Origin: F2B08 sp046260445
GTDB lineage: Bacteria; Actinomycetota; Actinomycetes; Actinomycetales; Dermatophilaceae
Direction: 5' to 3'
NCBI GenBank assembly: GCA_046260445.1
Contig: JBHEPF010000127.1
Span: 1 to 64,000 of the forward strand
DNA length: 64,000 nucleotides
Below are positions 58,513-64,000 of the stretch, piece after piece. Positions within the stretch are counted from its first letter, which is position 1; every line of letters begins with the position of its first letter. A program made the position numbers and the translations under genes. The notes beneath the pieces are model-generated. The model searched no databases, was not told the origin of the DNA, and saw only the letters and a program-made list of their open reading frames with translations.

Positions 58513-59529
58513 TCACCCCACCGATCTCGACTGGCCGTGGGTGTCGCATTCCGGATGGACCTCCCATCGGGAGGTGGCGAGCGACGGGAGAGGGAGTGCG
58601 CTGTGCCACCGCATGCCGAGCGGCGGGGGATAGGCGTCGATGAGTCCCAGTGCGAGCATGGCGACCGTTCCGGCCGTGATCCCGGCCAGGCTCGGTTCCA
58701 CGCGGGTCGGGTCGTTCTGAGCATCGGCGAGCAGATCGTCCCGGCCTAGGTCGGCCAGGAGCGTCGTCCCCTCGTGCAGCCAGATGCAGGTCAGGCACGG
58801 ACCCGCACCAGGGACGACCAACGGCCCGATGTCGACCGAGCCGACGCGCGCGATGACCGGAAGGTGCGCGATGGAGCGGCGCAGCCAGTCCGTCGCACGC
58901 AACCGGGGGAGCCGGGTGCCGACGGTGATGACGAGGCTTGGATCCGGGCCCCGGTCGTCAAGGTCCTCGCCGGCCCCGGCGTACCAGCCGCAGCGCACGG
59001 CTCCGACACGGGCGGCTCGCAGGAGGCGTGCGACGTCCTCGGCGACGGTGCCCCGGCCGTCGATCACGACCCGTGCGCCCTCTCGACGGTCCTTGAGCGA
59101 CAGCGGTGACCCGACGAGGACGCTCCTCTCGCCCCCGTGTCGTCGCCGGGCCAGTGACCAGGCGGACAGGTCGCCGCGATCCGGGCCCGCAGGGTGGCGG
59201 CGGGTGAGTCCGGCCTCCTCGAGCGCGTGGACGATCTCGACGACGCGGATCTGCGGGAGTCCGGTCGCGCCGGCGAGCGCCTCGGAGCGCACGGGGTCGC
59301 TGGCCTCGGCCAGGAGAGCGAGCAGACGGCTCGCCGGACCGGCCTCGTGCTGGGCCAGGCCGGTGAGGACGACGCCGTGGATCGGGTCCGGTCCGAGCTG
59401 CAGGGTGCCGTCGATGCGACTCTGGGGGCTCAAACCCGGGTGGAGGGGGTGCGCCAGGATGCCGGCCTTCGACTCGGAGGCGTTGCGGGGTGCAGCGGCG
59501 GTGCGCAGGTGTGCCGGGGACGAGCTCAT
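58513..59529 (-). CDS. ThiF/E1-like protein, no peptide precursor nearby
   Basis: A 338-residue protein resembling the ThiF-like proteins annotated as TOMM leader-peptide-binding or cyclodehydratase partners. A winged-helix-like N-terminal segment (residues ~70-120) is followed by a Rossmann-like turn DGRGTVAEDVARLLRAA and a late PCLTCIW Cys pair. A full GxGxxG and the adenylation Arg are not evident, so it may not adenylate. There is no YcaO or peptide gene nearby. It keeps its place next to the ABC1 kinase as in mycobacteria (Rv3196). A TGTGGACAAC motif lies 49 nt upstream. Confidence 0.65.
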   Translation of the reverse strand: MSSSPAHLRTAAAPRNASESKAGILAHPLHPGLSPQSRIDGTLQLGPDPIHGVVLTGLAQHEAGPASRLLALLAEASDPVRSEALAGATGLPQIRVVEIVHALEEAGLTRRHPAGPDRGDLSAWSLARRRHGGERSVLVGSPLSLKDRREGARVVIDGRGTVAEDVARLLRAARVGAVRCGWYAGAGEDLDDRGPDPSLVITVGTRLPRLRATDWLRRSIAHLPVIARVGSVDIGPLVVPGAGPCLTCIWLHEGTTLLADLGRDDLLADAQNDPTRVEPSLAGITAGTVAMLALGLIDAYPPPLGMRWHSALPLPSLATSRWEVHPECDTHGQSRSVG

Positions 59530-59569
59530 GGCGACCGAGTCAACCGGGAGCACCCGCGCGGTGCACGGG

Positions 59570-59579
59570 GTTGTCCACA
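59570..59579 (-). promoter_or_regulatory. TGTGGACAAC motif, upstream of the ThiF-like gene
   Basis: The GTG within the motif begins 49 nt before the ATG at 59529 on the minus strand. A TTGACT hexamer lies 35 nt downstream of the motif, the same offset as at the two other sites. Confidence 0.5.
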
Positions 59580-59640
59580 ATCACGCCGAAAGCGGGTGAA
59601 CGAGGGTGCCCACTCGGGATCCGGGGTGCCCCTGACGCAC

Positions 59641-59674
59641 GAACGGGCGGGACCGTGGAGGGTCCCACCCGTTC
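59641..59674 (-). terminator. Hairpin terminator after the DUF5679 gene
   Basis: The arms 59641-59654 and 59661-59674 pair at 13 of 14 positions around a 6-nt loop. It lies 48 bp beyond the stop of the zinc-ribbon gene, with no U-tract. Confidence 0.6.
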
Positions 59675-59722
59675 GGTGGTGGACCGCTGTCGCGGCCCCG
59701 TGTGGACGTCAGTCCCGGTGCG

Positions 59723-59884
59723 TCAGGCCTTGCCGAGGATGCGGTTGAGGTTGGTGCCGCAGTCCGGGCACTTGCCCTTGGCCATCCGGCGGCCGTTCTC
59801 GGACACGACGACCTTGCCCTCGGCCTCCTTCTTGGCCTTGCACTTGACGCAGTAGAACTCGCCCTTGTAGGTCTCTTCAGCCAT
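59723..59884 (-). CDS. DUF5679 small zinc-ribbon protein
   Basis: A 53-residue protein with two Cys pairs, FYCVKCKAK and KCPDCGTNL, forming a zinc ribbon, and a basic Lys-rich centre. The function is unknown; such proteins may bind nucleic acid. The ATG at 59884 is supported by AGGAG 5 nt upstream. It is monocistronic, followed by a hairpin. Confidence 0.88.
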   Translation of the reverse strand: MAEETYKGEFYCVKCKAKKEAEGKVVVSENGRRMAKGKCPDCGTNLNRILGKA

Positions 59885-60077
59885 GGTTTCTCCTTTGGTC
59901 AAACCCTTGCGGTCACCGGCGCGATGGCGCCCTGCCGTGAAGGGGCTGCCTACGACCATAAACGAGCACGTGGGCAGGTCCGGGCCATCTTCCGCTCGGC
60001 GCGTCGCGACTTCTCACAACATTCACCCCATATGTCACAAGCGCACCATGCGTCACAGATTCAGGCGGTTGGTGTGC

Positions 60078-60686
60078 TCAGCCCTCGATGACGGCGCGGT
60101 CCCTCGCGAGGTCCTGACCTCGGGTGATGAGGATGCCGAGGTCGGCCACGACGTCGTCCGGAAGGGCCTCGATGGGCCACCAGCGCACGTCGAGAGACTC
60201 CGAACTGCGTCGCGGCTCGGCGCCGACGGGAGCCCAGCCGGCGAAGCGAACGTCGAGGTGCGCCGCGCAGCGCCCGAATCGCGCGCCGAGGCTATGCCGG
60301 TGCAGGTCGACGATCCGCGGATCGACCGCGACCGCGTCGATGCCCGACTCCTCACGGACCTCCCGGTCGGCGGCCGCATACAGCGTCGGGTCGGTGGCCT
60401 CGACGTGCCCGCCGAACTGCAGCCAGGCGTGTGCCTTGGTGTGCAGGGTGAGGAGCACGCGCTCGCTGCGGTGGTCGAACACGATGCACGAGGCGGTGAG
60501 GTGCACCGGCGGTCCGGCCTTGAAGACCGCCGTGTCGTCCCCGAGTGCGTCGAGGTATGCGGTGCGCAGCTCCGCCTGCTCACTGTCGGCCGGCTCGAAC
60601 CGCCGCAGCGTCGTCACCGCGTCCCGCCAGGCGGGCGAGCGGCGTGGAGCGACTCCCTCGGCGAACCCATCAGCGGGTCCGCTCAT
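60078..60686 (-). CDS. NUDIX hydrolase
   Basis: A 202-residue Nudix protein. The Nudix helix is seen in FGGHVEATDPTLYAAADREV followed by REESGI, with the spacing common to this actinobacterial family. The substrate is unknown, probably a nucleoside diphosphate derivative. The ATG at 60686 overlaps the stop of the metalloprotease gene by 4 bp, so the two are co-translated. Confidence 0.88.
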   Translation of the reverse strand: MSGPADGFAEGVAPRRSPAWRDAVTTLRRFEPADSEQAELRTAYLDALGDDTAVFKAGPPVHLTASCIVFDHRSERVLLTLHTKAHAWLQFGGHVEATDPTLYAAADREVREESGIDAVAVDPRIVDLHRHSLGARFGRCAAHLDVRFAGWAPVGAEPRRSSESLDVRWWPIEALPDDVVADLGILITRGQDLARDRAVIEG

Positions 60687-62272
60687 GGGGTGGGCGGGCC
60701 CTCGTCCCGGGCGGGGCGGTCCTGGCCGTCCGAGCCCCCGTTGTCGGTCGGCCCATCCGACGACCCGGGCTCAGCGAGCAGCTTGGCCAGCTCGGCGTCG
60801 AAGTCGTCGCTCGCGGGTGCGCCGAAGCGGTCGACATAGCCCAGGGGGTCGTCCAGGTCCGACGACCGGGGTGCGACGTCCGGGTGCTGCCACATGTCGT
60901 CGCGCGCCGTCCGCCCGTGCCGGTCCTCCATCGCCCGGAAGAGATTGGCGGCATCGCGCAGCCGGCGCGGCCGCAGGTCGAGGCCGACGAGCCCGCGGAA
61001 GACCTTCTCGCCCGGCCCCCCGCTCGCCCGGCGCCGGCGAATGGCCTCACCGAGCGCTGCACCGTGAGGGAGGGTCGCCGTGGTCGCAGCCTCGGCGACG
61101 ACGTCGACCCACCCCTCGATGAGGGCGAGCGAGGTCTCGAGGCGATCCAGGGCCCGCGACTGTGCCGCGCTCGGAGTCGGCGCGAAGAGTGAGCCGCTCA
61201 GCGCCGACTGGAGCGCCTCGGGGTCGTGCAGGTCGACGTCGCGCAGCTGGGACTCGATGCCGTCCAGGTCGAAGGTGATGTCGGCGGCGTAGTCGCGCAC
61301 TGCGGCCAGCACCTGCGGCCCGAGCCAGGGCACCTGGGCGAACAGCCGCGTGCGGGCCACCTCCCGCACCGCGAGGTAGAGGCGGACCTCGGCAGCATCG
61401 ACGGACAGCCCTGCGGCCAGGTCATCGATCGCTGCCGGTAGGAGGACGACGTGGTCGTCCGGCACGAGCGGGAGCCCCACGTCACTTCCGGTGAGGACCT
61501 CCTGGCTGAGCGTTCCGATCGCCTGCCCCAGCTGGGTGGAGAACATCCCGGCACTCAACCGCTCGAGCATCCCCTGCATCTGGCCCATGACCACCGCCGG
61601 GTCCATGCCCGGCGGCAGCATGCCCTGCAGCTCCGGCGGCAGCTCCCCGGCCCCGCCGGTGAGCTGGTCGAGCTGGTTCTTCGACGCCGTGGCCATGGCG
61701 CCGGACAGTCCCGTGGCGATCGGGCCGACGAGCTCACTCCAGAGCGGCATCGTCTCCTCAGTCCAGTTGAGCGGGGTCCACGCGTGCGCCCAGGCCGTAT
61801 GCGGGGGCAGCGTGGTCGCCTCGTCGACCCAGAGCGAGGCGATGCGGACGGCCTCCGACACGGAGCGTGCGGCGTTGTCCTCCACCTCGTCAGGGGTCCG
61901 CCCCGCGGCGACCGCGCCCGAGACCACACCCCGGGCCGCCATGAGCGCCGCGTCCTGGTCGATGGCTCCCGGGCCGGCCCCACCTCCGCCGAAGAGCCCG
62001 CCGAGCATGCCGGCGCCCGCTCCCGACATCATCGACTGCACCTGGCTCATCGCCTGCTCGATGACGTCGGGATCCATCCGGTCCAGACCGAGGTTGCTCA
62101 TCAGTCCGGCCATCTCCGGTGGCACGGGACCGCCGGTGAGGCTCTCGAACATCTTCTCGAGCTCCGGCGGCAGCCCGGACGATACGGGCTCATCAGGCCC
62201 GGGGGTCTCCTCGAACTCGTCGTCGGGTCGGTCATGCGGCTGGATGTCATCGGGCACCCTGCCATTGTCCAT
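60683..62272 (-). CDS. DUF2342 family zinc-metalloprotease-like protein
   Basis: A 529-residue protein of the family often annotated as zinc-dependent metalloprotease or F420-associated hydrolase (Rv3195-like). Features are the Gly-rich GMLGGLFGGGG at ~100, SLWVDEATTLPPHTAWAHAW, and the core LYLAVREVARTRLFAQVPWL. No HExxH is visible; the core reads REVAR where I would expect a His, so activity is doubtful. The start is uncertain between the ATG at 62272 and a GTG one codon earlier. Confidence 0.8.
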   Translation of the reverse strand: MDNGRVPDDIQPHDRPDDEFEETPGPDEPVSSGLPPELEKMFESLTGGPVPPEMAGLMSNLGLDRMDPDVIEQAMSQVQSMMSGAGAGMLGGLFGGGGAGPGAIDQDAALMAARGVVSGAVAAGRTPDEVEDNAARSVSEAVRIASLWVDEATTLPPHTAWAHAWTPLNWTEETMPLWSELVGPIATGLSGAMATASKNQLDQLTGGAGELPPELQGMLPPGMDPAVVMGQMQGMLERLSAGMFSTQLGQAIGTLSQEVLTGSDVGLPLVPDDHVVLLPAAIDDLAAGLSVDAAEVRLYLAVREVARTRLFAQVPWLGPQVLAAVRDYAADITFDLDGIESQLRDVDLHDPEALQSALSGSLFAPTPSAAQSRALDRLETSLALIEGWVDVVAEAATTATLPHGAALGEAIRRRRASGGPGEKVFRGLVGLDLRPRRLRDAANLFRAMEDRHGRTARDDMWQHPDVAPRSSDLDDPLGYVDRFGAPASDDFDAELAKLLAEPGSSDGPTDNGGSDGQDRPARDEGPPTP

Positions 62273-62465
62273 CACCGGAACGTGCAGGGTCTCAACGGGC
62301 GTGGGCGAAACCTGCCGGCCCTCTCGATCGTTCCCCTCCTGACGACCGCCGGCCCGCCACGGCGGCGTGGGCTGTCAGAACGTCCCGCGCGTCGCATACG
62401 GTTGGCTGTCCGGCGGCACGCCCGTCAGCCGCCCGCCCCACAGGCTCGACCCAGGAGAGACCACG

Positions 62466-62900
62466 GTGCCGCAGTCCCACCCGCGTGTCGCGCTCGTCGA
62501 CATCCGCGATCACGCGCTCTCCCTCGACGAGGTCGTGGCGGCGGTGTCCCGGCCCGGTCACGGCGCCGTCGTGACCTTCACTGGCGTCGTCCGCGACCAC
62601 GACGGAGCCAGAAATGTCACGGGGCTCGACTACTCGGCGCATCCGTCCGCCGTCGACCTGCTCGCCGCCTCCTGCGCACGCGTCGTCGATACCCACCCCG
62701 ACGTGGTCGTGGCCGCCGTGCACCGCACCGGGCCCCTCGCCCTCGGCGACCTCGCCGTGGTCCTCGCCGCGGGTGCGCCCCACCGGGGTGCGGCGTTCGC
62801 CGCGTCCCGAGCCCTCATCGACGACCTGAAGGCCAGCGTCCCGATCTGGAAGCACCAGAGCTTCACCGACGGCTCGGACGAGTGGGTCGGGCTTCCGTGA
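62466..62900 (+). CDS. moaE: Molybdopterin synthase catalytic subunit
   Basis: A 144-residue MoaE that makes molybdopterin from precursor Z with MoaD. The features are AVVTFTGVVRDHDGARNV and the catalytic region KASVPIWKHQSF ending EWVGLP. The GTG at 62466 has AGGAGAG 8 nt upstream. Its stop overlaps the next gene by 4 bp. It may draw sulfur from the MoeZ encoded earlier in the window. Confidence 0.93.
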   Translation: MPQSHPRVALVDIRDHALSLDEVVAAVSRPGHGAVVTFTGVVRDHDGARNVTGLDYSAHPSAVDLLAASCARVVDTHPDVVVAAVHRTGPLALGDLAVVLAAGAPHRGAAFAASRALIDDLKASVPIWKHQSFTDGSDEWVGLP

Positions 62901-63973
62901 CGACGCGCACGCTGCCCGAACGGCAACGGCTCGGGTGCGGCGCGGCCGCGGTCCTGCTCGCCGGCCTGGCCGGCATGGTTCTCGCGATCGTCCTGGCCCA
63001 GGTCACGCTGCCCTACGCGATCATGACGCCTGGGCCGGTGACGAACACGCTCGGGGAGGTCGGCGACGGCACTCCGCTCATCGCGGTCGAGGGGGCGCCG
63101 ACCTACCCCACGGACGGGGAGCTGAACTTCACGACCGTCCGGGTCGGCGGCGGGCCCGGCAACGAGACGACCATCGTCGACTACCTCTCGGCGGTCTTCT
63201 CGTCGGAGGCGACGATCCTTCCGGTGGAGCAGGTGTTCCCGCGTGGGGCGACGCGCACGGAGATCCGTGATGAAAACGAGGCCGAGATGGTCGGCTCCCA
63301 GCAGGAGGCCGCGGCGGTGGCGTTGAGCGCCCTGGGGTATGCGGTGCGGGAGACGGTGACCATCGTCGAGGTCGATGAGTCCTCCGCCTTCCTCGACCTC
63401 CTCCAGGGGGGCGATGTCGTGGTCGGTGTGAACGAGGTACCGACCGATGGCGCGGATGCGATCCGTGCCGAGGTGGCCAAGGTCCCGGTGGGAGAGCCGG
63501 TCTCGGTGAGCGTCCTGCGTGACGGCGCGGAGGCCACGGTCGAGGGGTCGACGATCGAGGCCGGGGGGCGGTCCGTGCTCGGGATCTATCTGTCCCGGGC
63601 GTTCGACTCCGACGTGGACATCACGATCACGGCCGGCGAGGTGGGTGGTCCATCGGCGGGGATGATGTTCGCCCTCGGCGTCTACGACGTGCTCACCGAG
63701 GGCTCCCTGACCGGCGGGAGGGAGATCTCCGGCACCGGGACGATCACGGTCGACGGCCAGGTCGGCCCGATCGGCGGGATCGTCCAAAAGGTGGTGGGGG
63801 CCAAGGACGACGGGTCGGAGTACTTCCTCGCACCTCCGGGCAACTGCGCCGAGCTCGACGGCAGGGTGCCGGGCGACATCGAGGTATTCGCAGTCGCGAC
63901 GTTCGAGGATGCACTGGCTGCGGTGGAGGGCATCTCGTCCGGCGCGATCGACGATCTGCCACGCTGCGGCTGA
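62897..63973 (+). CDS. PDZ-domain, Lon-C-terminal-like (S16) membrane protease
   Basis: A 358-residue protein with one N-terminal membrane anchor (residues ~15-42), a PDZ domain (about 165-220, LDLLQGGDVVVGVN) and a C-terminal Lon-type S16 domain with catalytic Ser in GGPSAGMMFALGVYD and Lys in GGIVQKVVGAKD. It is extracytoplasmic by topology, like Rv3194c and SdrC-type proteins. The GTG start overlaps moaE. It ends 27 bp before the window edge. Confidence 0.92.
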   Translation: MTTRTLPERQRLGCGAAAVLLAGLAGMVLAIVLAQVTLPYAIMTPGPVTNTLGEVGDGTPLIAVEGAPTYPTDGELNFTTVRVGGGPGNETTIVDYLSAVFSSEATILPVEQVFPRGATRTEIRDENEAEMVGSQQEAAAVALSALGYAVRETVTIVEVDESSAFLDLLQGGDVVVGVNEVPTDGADAIRAEVAKVPVGEPVSVSVLRDGAEATVEGSTIEAGGRSVLGIYLSRAFDSDVDITITAGEVGGPSAGMMFALGVYDVLTEGSLTGGREISGTGTITVDGQVGPIGGIVQKVVGAKDDGSEYFLAPPGNCAELDGRVPGDIEVFAVATFEDALAAVEGISSGAIDDLPRCG

Positions 63974-64000
63974 CCCGGGTTGCCACCCCCCGTCCCCGTC

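Overview
The window is a high-GC chromosomal segment of an aerobic actinobacterium. WhiB7, mycoredoxin, the AdnAB helicase-nuclease pair, UvrD2, DUF3107, frequent GTG starts and 4-bp stop/start overlaps all point there. The overall style fits a Micrococcales/Intrasporangiaceae-like organism, but the genus is an inference. I found no tRNA, rRNA, CRISPR array, transposase or integrase.

Layout. 1-1995 (minus): part of an Mrp/Mbh-type cation/proton antiporter operon in the order mnhF, mnhG, a DUF4040-MbhE-MnhB fusion, mnhC, mnhD (cut by the window edge). 2163-4422 (plus): a coupled trio of a DUF1538 membrane protein, a P-II-like protein and a CBS-domain protein. 4395-20043: mostly housekeeping and single genes: Gfo/Idh oxidoreductase, RIO kinase, acyl-CoA dehydrogenase, stress membrane protein, PIG-L deacetylase, aminopeptidase P, glpK-glpD, an AbiEi-like protein, a MaoC protein, a PHP phosphoesterase, purU, an orphan ParA and a zinc alcohol dehydrogenase. 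20073-22719: DEAD-box helicase and ferritin-like hydroxylase.

22765-40954 is the most interesting part: a choline and glycine-betaine catabolic region. One minus-strand set holds a BCCT choline transporter, betA, betB, a FAD/GcvT-type dimethylglycine dehydrogenase and its electron acceptors etfB-etfA. Next to it lies a corrinoid methyl-transfer module: a non-pyrrolysine MttB-type methyltransferase, a corrinoid protein, a methyl-THF:corrinoid methyltransferase, a RamA-like reductive activator, a DUF1638 protein and MetF. Together these would take choline to betaine, remove one methyl onto a corrinoid and THF, oxidise methyl-THF through MetF, and oxidise dimethylglycine with electrons passed to ETF. 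Two IclR regulators and candidate operator palindromes accompany the genes. A short frameshifted remnant of a homocysteine methyltransferase lies behind metF.

41740-63973 is a conserved actinobacterial core block, colinear as far as I recall with Mycobacterium tuberculosis Rv3194c-Rv3208A: DUF3107, TetR, moeZ, adnA, adnB, nudC, mrx1, uvrD2, whiB7 with an attenuator leader, ABC1 kinase, ThiF-like protein, zinc metalloprotease and PDZ/S16 protease. In that reference the DEAD-box/ferritin-like pair lies next to DUF3107, so the betaine/corrinoid region appears inserted into an otherwise conserved neighbourhood.
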